64,000 nt of DNA from Haloechinothrix halophila YIM 93223 (GTDB taxonomy: Bacteria > Actinomycetota > Actinomycetes > Mycobacteriales > Pseudonocardiaceae). The notes beneath the pieces are model-generated. The model had not been told where the DNA came from. It searched no databases and saw only the letters and a list, made by a program, of their open reading frames with translations. Where the stretch lies: contig NZ_KI632509.1 in NCBI RefSeq assembly GCF_000504245.1, positions 5,173,502-5,237,501 of the forward strand, given 5' to 3'. Within the stretch, counting starts at the first letter, position 1. Each line of letters opens with the position of its first letter. The position numbers and the translations under genes are program-made. This document shows, piece after piece, positions 32,455 through 41,239 of the stretch.

Positions 32455-34160
32455 CCTCGGCTATGCCGTCGTCGACCCACCACGCCGAGTCCAGCGCCAA
32501 GCCGATCACGATGTTCGGACCTGACTTCCCGTTCGGCTACGACGACTACCTCGCGCACCCAGCTGGCATCGGTTCGGTCCCGTCGCGGCATCACGGCACG
32601 GAGGTCGCCGTGATCGGCGGCGGCCTCTCCGGCATCGTCACCGCGTACGAGCTGATGAAGATGGGGCTGCGTCCCGTCATCTATGAGGCCGACCAGATCG
32701 GCGGCAGGCTGCGCACGGTGTCCTTCGACGGCTGTCCCGACGACGTCGTCGCCGAGATGGGTGCCATGCGGTTCCCGCCGTCATCCACCGCGCTGTTCCA
32801 CTACATCGACAAGGTCGGCCTCGACACGACACCGTTTCCCAACCCGCTCACACCGGACACCCCGAGCACCGTCATCGACCTCAAGGGGCGCAGCCACTAC
32901 GCCGAAGTCCCCGATGATCTGCCGCCGGTGTTCGGCGAGGTCTCGCGGGCGTGGGACCGCGCGCTGGCCGACGGGGCCGAGTTCGAGACGATGCAACAGG
33001 CCATCCGCGACCGCGACGTCGCCAGGATCAAGCAGATCTGGAACGAGCTCGTCCCCCGGCTCGACGACCAGACCTTCTACGGCTTCCTCTGCCAGTCGCC
33101 CTCGTTCGCCTCGTTCGCGCACCGCGAGATGTTCGGCCAGGTCGGCTTCGGCACCGGCGGCTGGGACACCGACTTCCCGAACTCGATCCTCGAGATCCTG
33201 CGGGTCGTCTACACCGGCGCCGACGACGACCACCGCGCGATCGTCGGTGGCAGCCAGCAGCTGCCACTGCGACTGTGGGAACGCTCGCCGGACAAGCTCG
33301 TCCACTGGCCCATGGGCACCAGCCTCGCCTCACTGCACGACGGCGCCACCCGGCCCGCCGTCACGCGGATCCACCGCACCGCGGGCAACCGGATCACCAT
33401 CACCGACGCCGACGGCGGCATCCGCACCTTCGACAGCGCGGTGTTCACCGCGCAGAGCTGGATGCTGCTCTCCAAGATCGTCTGCGACGAGTCGCTGTTC
33501 CCGATCGACCACTGGACCGCCATGGAGCGCACCCATTACATGGAGTCGTCCAAGGTCTTCGTGCCCGTCGACCGGCCGTTCTGGCACGACATCGACCCGG
33601 AGACCGGCCAGCGGGTGATGAGCATGACGCTGACCGACCGGATGACACGAGGTACCTACCTGCTCGACGCTGGCCCCGACCGGCCAGCGGTGATCTGCCT
33701 GTCCTACACCTGGTGCGACGACTCACTGAAGTGGCTGCCGCTGTCGGCCAACGAGCGGGTCGAGGTGATGTTGCAGTCGTTGCGCGAGATCTACCCGAAG
33801 GTCGACGTGCGCAGGCACATCATCGGCGATCCCGTGACGATCTCCTGGGAGGCGGAGCCCTACTTCATGGGCGCGTTCAAGGCCAACCTGCCTGGCCACT
33901 ACCGCTACCAGCGACGGCTGTACACCCACTTCATGCAAGACCAGCTGTCCGAGGAGCACCGCGGCATCTTCCTCGCGGGCGATGACGTGTCCTGGACGGC
34001 GGGCTGGGCCGAGGGTGCGGTCCACACCGCGCTCAACGCGGTATGGGGCGTGATGCGTCACTTCGGCGGCCAGACCGACCCGACCAACCCGGGGCCTGGC
34101 GACGTATTCGACCAGATCGCCCCGATCGAACTCGGCGATACCACGGAGGCACTCCGATGA
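32451..34160 (+). CDS. L-arginine/L-lysine 2-monooxygenase (DavB-like flavoprotein)
   Basis: A 569-residue FAD amine oxidase-fold enzyme. It starts with [20 protein letters not shown], then the dinucleotide motif [16 protein letters not shown] (56-61), GGRLRT and a FAD-closing [20 protein letters not shown]. The order of conserved blocks, including the FGPDFPF start, matches the lysine 2-monooxygenase DavB and its arginine relatives rather than plant-type or simple monoamine oxidases. It would convert a basic amino acid with O2 to the decarboxylated amide, CO2 and water. Overlaps on both sides (ATGA) tie it to the amidase and the ureohydrolase. Arginine is the likely substrate by context. Confidence 0.87.
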   Translation: MTSAMPSSTHHAESSAKPITMFGPDFPFGYDDYLAHPAGIGSVPSRHHGTEVAVIGGGLSGIVTAYELMKMGLRPVIYEADQIGGRLRTVSFDGCPDDVVAEMGAMRFPPSSTALFHYIDKVGLDTTPFPNPLTPDTPSTVIDLKGRSHYAEVPDDLPPVFGEVSRAWDRALADGAEFETMQQAIRDRDVARIKQIWNELVPRLDDQTFYGFLCQSPSFASFAHREMFGQVGFGTGGWDTDFPNSILEILRVVYTGADDDHRAIVGGSQQLPLRLWERSPDKLVHWPMGTSLASLHDGATRPAVTRIHRTAGNRITITDADGGIRTFDSAVFTAQSWMLLSKIVCDESLFPIDHWTAMERTHYMESSKVFVPVDRPFWHDIDPETGQRVMSMTLTDRMTRGTYLLDAGPDRPAVICLSYTWCDDSLKWLPLSANERVEVMLQSLREIYPKVDVRRHIIGDPVTISWEAEPYFMGAFKANLPGHYRYQRRLYTHFMQDQLSEEHRGIFLAGDDVSWTAGWAEGAVHTALNAVWGVMRHFGGQTDPTNPGPGDVFDQIAPIELGDTTEALR

Positions 34161-35122
34161 CCACAGCGGACAACCAGCCGATCGGACCTGTCGACGGGAC
34201 GCGGGTGCCGCGCTATGCGGGCGAGGCCACCTTCGCCCGGCTGCCACGACTGCCCGACCTGGCCGATGCCGACGCGCTCATCTGGGGCGTGCCGTTCGAC
34301 TCAGGGGTGAGCTACCGTCCGGGCGCGCGGTTCGGCCCGTCGCACGTCAGGCAGAGCTCGCGGCTGCTGCGCCCATACAACCCCGCGCTCGACGTCTCGC
34401 CGTTCGCGCGGCAGCAGGTCGCGGACGCGGGTGACGTCGGGGTGAACCCGTTCAACATCCAAGACGCCATCGGCACCATCGAGTCGGCGGCGCGGGAACT
34501 CTCCGGCACCAGCAGGCGACTCGTCACCGTCGGCGGCGACCACACCATCGCACTGCCGCTGCTGCGGGTGGCGCACGAGCGGCACGGCCCGGTCGCGGTG
34601 CTGCACTTCGACGCGCACCTCGACACCTGGGACACCTACTTCGGCGAGCCCTACACGCACGGCACGCCGTTCCGCAGGGCGTCTGACGAAGGTCTGATCG
34701 ACTTCGATCACTCGATGCACGTCGGCATCAGGGGGCCGATCTACGCCAAGCTCGATCTCGACGAGAGTGAGCGGCTCGGCTTCGCGGCCATCAACTGCCG
34801 CGACTTCGCCCGCAAGTCCCTCGACGAACTGCTCAACCGGATGCGCGAGCGGCTCGGTAATCGTCCGGTCTACGTGTCGATCGACATCGACGTGCTCGAC
34901 CCAGGGTTCGCGCCGGGTACCGGCACGCCGGAAGCGGGTGGGCTTTCCAGCCGCGAGCTGCTCGAGACCGTGCGCGCGCTCGACGGCCTGAACGTGGTTG
35001 GCGCCGACGTGGTCGAGGTGGCACCCGCCTACGACCATGCCGAGATCACCGGCATCGCCGCCGCCCACGTCGCCTATGAACTGCTCAGCGTCCTGCCGGT
35101 GCCGGACCGCTCCGGAAGTTGA
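34157..35122 (+). CDS. Ureohydrolase, probable guanidinobutyrase (agmatinase family)
   Basis: A 321-residue arginase/agmatinase-family enzyme. The Mn ligands are in [10 protein letters not shown] (His129), [11 protein letters not shown] (Asp152, His154, Asp156) and [20 protein letters not shown]. It releases urea from a guanidino acid or agmatine. Placement directly after the 2-monooxygenase and amidase fits guanidinobutyrate as substrate, giving GABA plus urea; agmatine is the alternative. Start ATG overlaps the previous stop as ATGA. Confidence 0.87.
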   Translation: MTTADNQPIGPVDGTRVPRYAGEATFARLPRLPDLADADALIWGVPFDSGVSYRPGARFGPSHVRQSSRLLRPYNPALDVSPFARQQVADAGDVGVNPFNIQDAIGTIESAARELSGTSRRLVTVGGDHTIALPLLRVAHERHGPVAVLHFDAHLDTWDTYFGEPYTHGTPFRRASDEGLIDFDHSMHVGIRGPIYAKLDLDESERLGFAAINCRDFARKSLDELLNRMRERLGNRPVYVSIDIDVLDPGFAPGTGTPEAGGLSSRELLETVRALDGLNVVGADVVEVAPAYDHAEITGIAAAHVAYELLSVLPVPDRSGS

Positions 35123-35167
35123 TCGCCCGCTCTCTACGTCTCCCGCTGATCCCAAGGAAGGACCGCC

Positions 35168-36796
35168 ATGACAGGCACCTGGGTATCGATCCTGCCCCCA
35201 CTGCTCGCCATAGGCCTCGCGCTCCTGACCCGCCAGATCATCCCCGCGCTGTTCGCGGGTGTCTGGCTAGGAACGTGGCTGCTCACCGACCTCTCGCTGC
35301 CCGGCGTCGGCGACGCGCTGCTCGACTCCATCGGCGTGCACGTGCTCGAAGCGCTCACCGACGCGGAGCATATGACGATCATCTTGTTCACCCTGATGAT
35401 CGGCGGTGTCGTCGGCATCATCCGCCGCAACGGCGGCACCGACGGCATCGTCGGGCTGGTCACCAGGTGGGCGAAGACGCGGCGGCGCGGACAGCTCACC
35501 GCGGGCGGCCTCGGCGTCGCGGTGTTCTTCGACGACTACGCCAACACCCTCGTCGTCGGCAACACCATGCGCCCCATCACCGACCGGCTGCGCATCTCCC
35601 GCGAGAAGCTGGCCTACATCGTCGACTCGCTGGCGGCGCCAGTCGCCACCATCGCGCTCTTCACCACCTGGATCGGCTTCCAGATCGGCCTGATCGGTGA
35701 CGCGATGGGCACGATCGGCGTCGACAAGTCCGGGTTCTCGGTCTTTCTCGAGTCGCTGAAGTACGCCTTCTACCCGGTGCTCGCGATCGTGCTGGTGTTC
35801 GCCATCGCCGCGACAGGGCGAGACTTCGGCCCCATGGCCCGCGCGGAGCGGCGCGCTGCGGGCGGCGAGGTACTGCGGAAGGGCTCGCAGCTCGGCGGCA
35901 GCGACGCGCTGGCAGCGGAGCTGCAGCCGAACGACGACACGCCGCGCAGGCTGGTGAACGCCGTGCTGCCGATCCTGGTGCTTGTCGTGACCACGCTTAT
36001 CGGGCTGCTGGTCACCGGCGAGGGCGACAACCTGCTCCAGGTGATGGGCGACGGCGACCCGTTCCTCTCGCTGCTGTGGGGATCGCTGCTCGCGGTGATC
36101 GTCGCGGCCGTGCTGAGCGTCGGCCAGCGAATCCTGACCATCACGCACACCGTCGACGCCTGGTTCAGCGGCGTCAAGTCGGTGCTCTACGTGGTGATCA
36201 TCCTGACGCTCGCCTGGGCGCTGTCCTCGCTGGCCGAGCAGCTCGACACCGCAGGGTTCATCGCGGGAGCGCTTGGCGACACGATCCCCGGCTGGAGCCT
36301 TCCCGCCATCCTGTTCGTGGTCGCGGCGGCTGTCGCGTTCGCCACCGGCACCAGCTGGGGCACGATGGGAATCCTGACGCCGCTGGCGATCCCGCTGGCG
36401 TGGGCCGTGCTCCAGGCGCAGGGCGACGCATCGCCTGCCGGCCACCCGATTCTGTTCGCGTCGGTGGCGACCGTGCTGGCCGGTGCGGTGTTCGGTGACC
36501 ACTGCTCGCCGATCTCGGACACCACGGTGATCTCCTCGCTCGCCTCACAGTGCGATGTGGTCGACCACGTGAACACGCAGCTGCCCTACGCGCTCTACGC
36601 CGCCGTCATCGCGGTCGTCGCCGGCCTCGTGCCGATCGGGCTCGGCCTGCCGTGGTGGCTGGCGTACGCGGTCGCCATCGCCGTGCTGCTCGTCGGTGTG
36701 CGACTGCTCGGCACGCGCACGCCGGAACCGGCGGCCACCACCGCCGCGCCAAGCGCACCCGAGGAGGAGCGGGAGTCACTCACGATGTCCCCCTAA
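35168..36796 (+). CDS. NhaC-family Na+/H+ antiporter-like transporter
   Basis: A 542-residue protein with about twelve membrane helices. Family hallmarks are VGIIRRNGGTDGI, FFDDYANTLVVGNTMRP and GDHCSPISDTTVISSLAS. Members exchange Na+ for H+ or amino/organic acids (NhaC, MleN, and arginine/ornithine-like carriers). AAGGAAGGA precedes the ATG. As the last gene of the arginine operon it may import arginine or expel GABA; that is inference. Confidence 0.85.
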   Translation: MTGTWVSILPPLLAIGLALLTRQIIPALFAGVWLGTWLLTDLSLPGVGDALLDSIGVHVLEALTDAEHMTIILFTLMIGGVVGIIRRNGGTDGIVGLVTRWAKTRRRGQLTAGGLGVAVFFDDYANTLVVGNTMRPITDRLRISREKLAYIVDSLAAPVATIALFTTWIGFQIGLIGDAMGTIGVDKSGFSVFLESLKYAFYPVLAIVLVFAIAATGRDFGPMARAERRAAGGEVLRKGSQLGGSDALAAELQPNDDTPRRLVNAVLPILVLVVTTLIGLLVTGEGDNLLQVMGDGDPFLSLLWGSLLAVIVAAVLSVGQRILTITHTVDAWFSGVKSVLYVVIILTLAWALSSLAEQLDTAGFIAGALGDTIPGWSLPAILFVVAAAVAFATGTSWGTMGILTPLAIPLAWAVLQAQGDASPAGHPILFASVATVLAGAVFGDHCSPISDTTVISSLASQCDVVDHVNTQLPYALYAAVIAVVAGLVPIGLGLPWWLAYAVAIAVLLVGVRLLGTRTPEPAATTAAPSAPEEERESLTMSP

Positions 36797-36841
36797 CGCA
36801 GGGCACGACCGCCGCTCGACGTGGTCGCACACCCTCGAGAC

Positions 36842-36889
36842 GCGCGGGCACCGCGGGAGCGATGAACCTCGCTCCCGCGGTGCCCGCGC
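36842..36889. terminator. Perfect 20-bp GC-rich hairpin terminator
   Basis: The arm at 36842-36861 (GCGCGGGCACCGCGGG...) is exactly complementary to 36870-36889, with an 8-nt loop, between the converging transporter and Lrp genes. Confidence 0.85.
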
Positions 36890-36906
36890 AGCGCTAGTCC
36901 GCTACC

Positions 36907-37386
36907 TCAGCGCACTCCCCAGGAGTAGGTCTGCTTGCGCAGCCGTAGGTAGACGAACGATTCGGTGCTGACCACACCCGGGATGCTGCGGATGCGTTTG
37001 GTGAGCACTTCAAGGAGGTGCTCATCGCTCTCGCACACCACCTCGGCGATGAGATCGAAGCTGCCTGCCGTGATCACGACGTAGTCGACCTCGTCCATCT
37101 CCGCGAGCGCGTCGCTGATCGGCTCGAGGTCGCCCGTGGCCTTGATGCCGATCATGGCTTGCCGGGCGAAGCCGACCTCAGTCGGATCGGTGACGGCGAC
37201 GATCTGGATGACGCCGTTGTCGATCAGCTTCTGCACCCGTTGGCGCACCGCGGCCTCGGACAGCCCGACGGCCTTGCCGATGGCGCCGTAGGCGCGGCGA
37301 CCATCCTGCTGGAGTTGCTCGATGATCGCCTTGGAGGTGTCGTCGAGTAACCCGTTGTGCTCGTTCTTACCTGACCGGGATGGCAT
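36907..37386 (-). CDS. Lrp/AsnC family transcriptional regulator
   Basis: A 159-residue protein: AsnC-type HTH (LDDTSKAIIEQLQQDGRRAY, then KAVGLSEAAVRQRVQKLIDN) and a RAM ligand domain (VDYVVITAGSFDLIAEVVCE). Three in-frame ATGs are close; 37386 has AGGA at 8-9 bases and is used here. It follows the class III aminotransferase gene on the same strand with a 30-base gap, so both are probably co-transcribed. It likely senses an amino acid and controls this region. Confidence 0.87.
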   Translation of the reverse strand: MPSRSGKNEHNGLLDDTSKAIIEQLQQDGRRAYGAIGKAVGLSEAAVRQRVQKLIDNGVIQIVAVTDPTEVGFARQAMIGIKATGDLEPISDALAEMDEVDYVVITAGSFDLIAEVVCESDEHLLEVLTKRIRSIPGVVSTESFVYLRLRKQTYSWGVR

Positions 37387-37416
37387 ACGAGGCATCCTAA
37401 GCATCGCGAACCCGAT

Positions 37417-38799
37417 TCAGAGCCGCTGCCACGCCTCGGTCAGTACCTCACGCAGAATCTCTTCCATCTCATCGAAGTGCGACTGGTCGCAGATCAGCGG
37501 CGGCGCCAGCTGCACGACCGGGTCGCCCCTGTCGTCCGCGCGGCAGTACAGCCCCGCGTCGAAGAGCGCCTTGGACAGGAAGCCGCGCAGCAGCCGGTCG
37601 GACTCCTCGGCGTCGAACGTCTCCTTGGTGCCTTTGTCCTTGACCAGTTCTATGCCGTAGAAGAAGCCGTCGCCACGGACGTCGCCGACGATCGGCAGGT
37701 CACGCAGCTTCTCAAGGGTCGCCCGGAACGCGCCCTCGTTATCGCGGACGTGCTCGAAAACGCGCTCGCGCTCGAAGATGTCCAGGTTGGCCAGCGCCAC
37801 CGCCGACGACACCGGATGTCCGCCGAAGGTGTAGCCGTGCGCGAACATGACGCCGGTGCGCAGGAACGGCTCCACCAGCCGGTCACTGGCGATCATCGCG
37901 CCGAGCGGCGCGTAGCCGGACGTGATGCCCTTGGCGCAGGTGATCATGTCCGGCTGGTAGCCGTAGCGCTCGGCGCCGAAGGTGTGCCCGAGCCTGCCGA
38001 ATGCGCAGATCACCTCGTCGGAGACCAGCAAGACGTCGTGCTCATCGCAGATCTCGCGCACCCGCTGGAAGTAGCCGGGCGGTGGCGGGAAGCAGCCACC
38101 GGCGTTCTGCACCGGCTCGAGAAACACCGCCGCGACGGTGTCCGGGCCTTCCTGCTCGATGGCGATGCCGATCTGGTCGGCGGCCCACCGGCCGAACGCC
38201 TCGGGGTCGTCGCCGAAGTGCGGCGCGCGGTAGAAGTTGGTGTTCGGCACGCGGAAGGTGCTGGGCACCAGCGGCTCGAACGGCGCCTTCAGACCGGGCA
38301 GGCCGGTGATCGACAGCGCGCCCTGGGTGGTGCCGTGGTAGGCGACAGCGCGGCTGATGACCTTGTGCTTGCCAGGCTTGCCCGTCAGCTTGAAGTACTG
38401 CTTCGCGAGCTTCCACGCCGACTCGACTGCCTCGCCACCACCCGAGGTGAAAAAGACCCGGTTGAGGTCGCCCGGCGCGGCGTCGGCCACCCGCTCCGCC
38501 AACTCGATGGCGGTCGGGTGGGCATACGACCACAGCGGAAAGAACGCCAGCTCGTTCGCCTGTTTCGCGGCCACCTCGGCGAGTTCGGTGCGGCCGTGGC
38601 CGAGCTGGTTGACGAACAGCCCTGCCAGGCCGTCGAGGTACCGCTTACCGTCGACGTCGTAGATGTAGGCCCCCTCGCCGCGCACGATGACGGGCATCGG
38701 CGCGTCGGGTCCGTAGTCACCCAACTGCGTGAAGTGCGGCCACAGGTGGCCCTGCGCGGACTTCTGCAGCGTCTCGGAGTCACGGTGATGAAGCGTCAT
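37417..38799 (-). CDS. Class III aminotransferase (putrescine/GABA/omega-amino acid:pyruvate type)
   Basis: A 460-residue fold-type I enzyme. It carries FFTSGGGEAVESAWKLA, Asp261 (LVSDEVICAFGR) and the PLP lysine Lys290 (TCAKGITSGYAPLG). This is the layout of SpuC-type polyamine and omega-amino acid:pyruvate aminotransferases. It would deaminate putrescine, GABA or 5-aminovalerate. The start ATG has AGGAC at 6 bases. The divergent agmatine deiminase gene and the shared promoter region at 38800-38956 link it to polyamine use. Confidence 0.88.
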   Translation of the reverse strand: MTLHHRDSETLQKSAQGHLWPHFTQLGDYGPDAPMPVIVRGEGAYIYDVDGKRYLDGLAGLFVNQLGHGRTELAEVAAKQANELAFFPLWSYAHPTAIELAERVADAAPGDLNRVFFTSGGGEAVESAWKLAKQYFKLTGKPGKHKVISRAVAYHGTTQGALSITGLPGLKAPFEPLVPSTFRVPNTNFYRAPHFGDDPEAFGRWAADQIGIAIEQEGPDTVAAVFLEPVQNAGGCFPPPPGYFQRVREICDEHDVLLVSDEVICAFGRLGHTFGAERYGYQPDMITCAKGITSGYAPLGAMIASDRLVEPFLRTGVMFAHGYTFGGHPVSSAVALANLDIFERERVFEHVRDNEGAFRATLEKLRDLPIVGDVRGDGFFYGIELVKDKGTKETFDAEESDRLLRGFLSKALFDAGLYCRADDRGDPVVQLAPPLICDQSHFDEMEEILREVLTEAWQRL

Positions 38800-38856
38800 G
38801 ATCGTCCTGTTCGGTTCGGGGCAGCGTGAATGCCAGTCTGCACCGACGATCTGACG

Positions 38857-38864
38857 TTGCGCAA
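38857..38864. promoter_or_regulatory. TTGCGCAA palindrome shared by two catabolic promoters
   Basis: The exact 8-bp palindrome TTGCGCAA occurs here, between the aminotransferase and agmatine deiminase genes, and at 31573-31580 before the arginine operon. Both are followed by A/T-rich sequence. It may be part of a site for the Lrp/AsnC regulator. Confidence 0.35.
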
Positions 38865-38956
38865 GCGATTTCGTTGAGTTTTAGTCTCGACTCTTCTAAT
38901 TTAGTCGCACTAGAGTTAGAGTTCTGCGTGATTCAACGTCGAGTGATGGGACGACG

Positions 38957-40015
38957 ATGCGAGTGCCTTCCCTGACTTCCCCACCGCAGGTCATGCCTGC
39001 CGAGTGGACGCGGCACGAACGCACCTGGATGGCGTTCCCGCCCCCGAACGACACCTTCGGCGAGGACGGCTCGCCATCACTGGCGCATGCCAGGCGGCTG
39101 TGGACCGAGGTCGCCAACACGGTCGCGCGCTACGAACCGGTCACCCTCGTCGCGGGCATCGGCCACGGTGCCGCGGCCAAGGCGCTGGTGCGCCCCGACG
39201 TGACCGTGGTCGAGCTGCCGCTGGACGACGCCTGGCTGCGTGACAGCGGTCCGACGTTCGTGCGCGACTCGGCCAGCTCGACCGGCGTCACCGCCGTGGA
39301 CTGGGTGTTCAACGGCTGGGGCGGCCAGGACTGGGCGAGCTGGGAGCGCGACGACCAGCTCGCAAGGCAGGTCGCCGAGCTGGCGGGACATCCGTCGCGG
39401 CGATCCCGGCTCACCATGGAGGGTGGCGGGTTCCACGTCGACGGCGAGGGCACCGTGCTGTTCACCGAGACCGTCCAATTGGACCCGGGCCGCAACCCGG
39501 GTTGGACCGCCGCCGACGTCGAGGCCGAGGTGCACGCCCGGCTTGGCACCAGCACCGCGATCTGGCTGCCGCGTGGGCTGGCTCGCGACTACGACGAGTT
39601 CGGCACTCGCGGCCACGTCGACCTGGTCGCATGCTTCGTGCGGCCCGGCACGGTCGCCGTCCACGTGCAACGCGACCGGGCACACCCGGACTACGAACTC
39701 ACGCACGAGATCGCCGAGCGGCTGCGCACCAGCACAGACGCGCGCGGGCGCAGGCTGGAGGTCATCGAGATCGCGGCGCCCACGGTGATCGAAGACGGCG
39801 ACGGCCGACCCGTTGACTACTCGTATATCAACCACTACGTCGCCAACGGTGTCGTCGTGCTGTGCGCCTTCGACGACCCGAACGACTCCGCCGCTGCCGA
39901 AGCGCTGAGCGCCGCGTACCCAGATCGGACGGTAGAGCTGGTCGACGCGCGCGGCATCTTCGCGTGCGGCGGCGGCATCCACTGCATCACCCAGCAACAG
40001 CCCGCCGTCGGCTGA
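38957..40015 (+). CDS. aguA: Agmatine deiminase
   Basis: A 352-residue guanidine-modifying enzyme (PPD family). It has MPAEWTRHERTWMAFPPPND, DDAWLRDSGPTFV (Asp contacts), MEGGGFHVDGEG, and the catalytic Cys343 in CGGGIHCITQQQP. It hydrolyses agmatine to N-carbamoylputrescine and ammonia. ATG 38957 has GGGA eight bases before it; ATG 38993 (MPAEW) is possible. The N-carbamoylputrescine amidase gene follows, completing the two-step route to putrescine. Confidence 0.92.
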   Translation: MRVPSLTSPPQVMPAEWTRHERTWMAFPPPNDTFGEDGSPSLAHARRLWTEVANTVARYEPVTLVAGIGHGAAAKALVRPDVTVVELPLDDAWLRDSGPTFVRDSASSTGVTAVDWVFNGWGGQDWASWERDDQLARQVAELAGHPSRRSRLTMEGGGFHVDGEGTVLFTETVQLDPGRNPGWTAADVEAEVHARLGTSTAIWLPRGLARDYDEFGTRGHVDLVACFVRPGTVAVHVQRDRAHPDYELTHEIAERLRTSTDARGRRLEVIEIAAPTVIEDGDGRPVDYSYINHYVANGVVVLCAFDDPNDSAAAEALSAAYPDRTVELVDARGIFACGGGIHCITQQQPAVG

Positions 40016-40085
40016 CCGCGCCGACGCCTCACCGGCCAGCGATCCCGCACCCGCCGACAGAACCCGAGGATCCCTGAGGAGAACC

Positions 40086-41072
40086 ATGGAACTGATCACC
40101 GCGACCGTCCCCGACTCACCGGCGCGGGTGGACGAGCCCACCCGCGACCCGCTGGTCGTGGGACTGGTACAGACCCGCTGGCACGCCGATCCCGACGAGC
40201 ACGCCGAGGTACTCGCCGACGGCATCCGCACCGCGGCCCGAGCGGGCGCGCGGGTAGTCTGCCTGCCGGAGCTGACGTTGTCGCGCTACCCGGCCGACAC
40301 CAAGCCCGACGGTGACGCCGCCGCCACAGCGGAGGACCTGGATTCCGGGCCGACCTACGCCTTCGCCGCGAAAGCGGCGGCTGACGCCGGGGTCGCGGTA
40401 CACGCCTCGTTGTTCGAGCGTGCGGATGGTCCCAGCGGCCCTGATGGCCTGGGCTACAACACCGCGATCATGGTCGGCCCGGACGGCACGCTGCTCGGCC
40501 GTACCCGCAAGCTGCACATCCCGGTCAGCGCCGGATACTACGAGGACCACTATTTCCGTGGCGGACCCGCCGCTGGAGATCCGTATCCCGTCGTCGAGCT
40601 GCCCGTCCCCGGCGGCACCCCGGCCCGGTTCGGCCTACCGACCTGCTGGGACCAGTGGTTCCCCGAGGTCGCACGGGCGTACTCGCTCGCGGGCACGGAG
40701 ATCATCGTCTACCCCACCGCTATCGGCTCCGAGCCCGACCACCCGGACTTCGACACCCAGCCGCTGTGGCGGCAGGTGATCGTCGGCAACGGCATCGCGA
40801 ACGGCACGTTCATGGTCGTCCCGAATCGGTGGGGCGATGAAGGCACGCTGCGCTTCTACGGCTCGTCGTTCATCTCAGACCCGTATGGCCGGGTGCTGGC
40901 CTCCGCGCCGCGCGACGCCGACGCGGTGCTGGTCGCACCGCTCGACCTGGACCAACGCCGCGACTGGCTGACGCTGTTCCCGTTCCTGGAGACCCGCCGC
41001 CCTGACACCTACGGCTCGCTGAGCGAGGAGACCTGCGCAGGGTCGAACCAAGCAAGGAGGTCTGACGCATGA
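40086..41072 (+). CDS. aguB: N-carbamoylputrescine amidase (nitrilase superfamily)
   Basis: A 328-residue amidase with Glu62 (LPELTLSRYP), Lys142 (RKLHIPVSAGYYEDHYFRGG) and Cys187 (LPTCWDQWFPEVAR). The GYYE-x-HYFRGG and CWDQWFPEAAR-like blocks are characteristic of AguB. It converts N-carbamoylputrescine to putrescine, CO2 and ammonia. GAGGAGA precedes the ATG. The N-terminus has about 20 residues more than usual. It overlaps the start of the small membrane gene at 41069. Confidence 0.9.
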   Translation: MELITATVPDSPARVDEPTRDPLVVGLVQTRWHADPDEHAEVLADGIRTAARAGARVVCLPELTLSRYPADTKPDGDAAATAEDLDSGPTYAFAAKAAADAGVAVHASLFERADGPSGPDGLGYNTAIMVGPDGTLLGRTRKLHIPVSAGYYEDHYFRGGPAAGDPYPVVELPVPGGTPARFGLPTCWDQWFPEVARAYSLAGTEIIVYPTAIGSEPDHPDFDTQPLWRQVIVGNGIANGTFMVVPNRWGDEGTLRFYGSSFISDPYGRVLASAPRDADAVLVAPLDLDQRRDWLTLFPFLETRRPDTYGSLSEETCAGSNQARRSDA

Positions 41073-41239
41073 AACCCGCTGACTTCCGCCGGGAACTGGA
41101 ACGGCGGCTCGCCATCATCGAAGACCCCGAGCACCGCGACCCCGCCACCGACAACCTGCCCCGGGGAGACTGGATCGCACTGCTCATCGGTTGCGTCGTG
41201 CTGATCGGCGCCGCGCTCGCCTGGGGGTACCCATGGTGA
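41069..41239 (+). CDS. 56-residue single-pass membrane peptide
   Basis: The peptide starts MKPADFRRELERRLAIIEDP, continues with an acidic/polar segment, and ends in one hydrophobic helix (WIALLIGCVVLIGAALAWGY). AAGGAGG lies eight bases before ATG 41069. Its start overlaps the aguB stop, and its end overlaps the NCS1 permease start at 41233, so it is translationally locked between them. It may be an accessory subunit of the permease. No family recognised. Confidence 0.75.
   Translation: MKPADFRRELERRLAIIEDPEHRDPATDNLPRGDWIALLIGCVVLIGAALAWGYPW

Noticed and set aside
35267-36502. A 411-codon minus-strand frame opposite the NhaC-type transporter
   Set aside because: It is a hydrophilic shadow rich in Gln/Arg/Asp; the plus strand encodes a typical membrane transporter.
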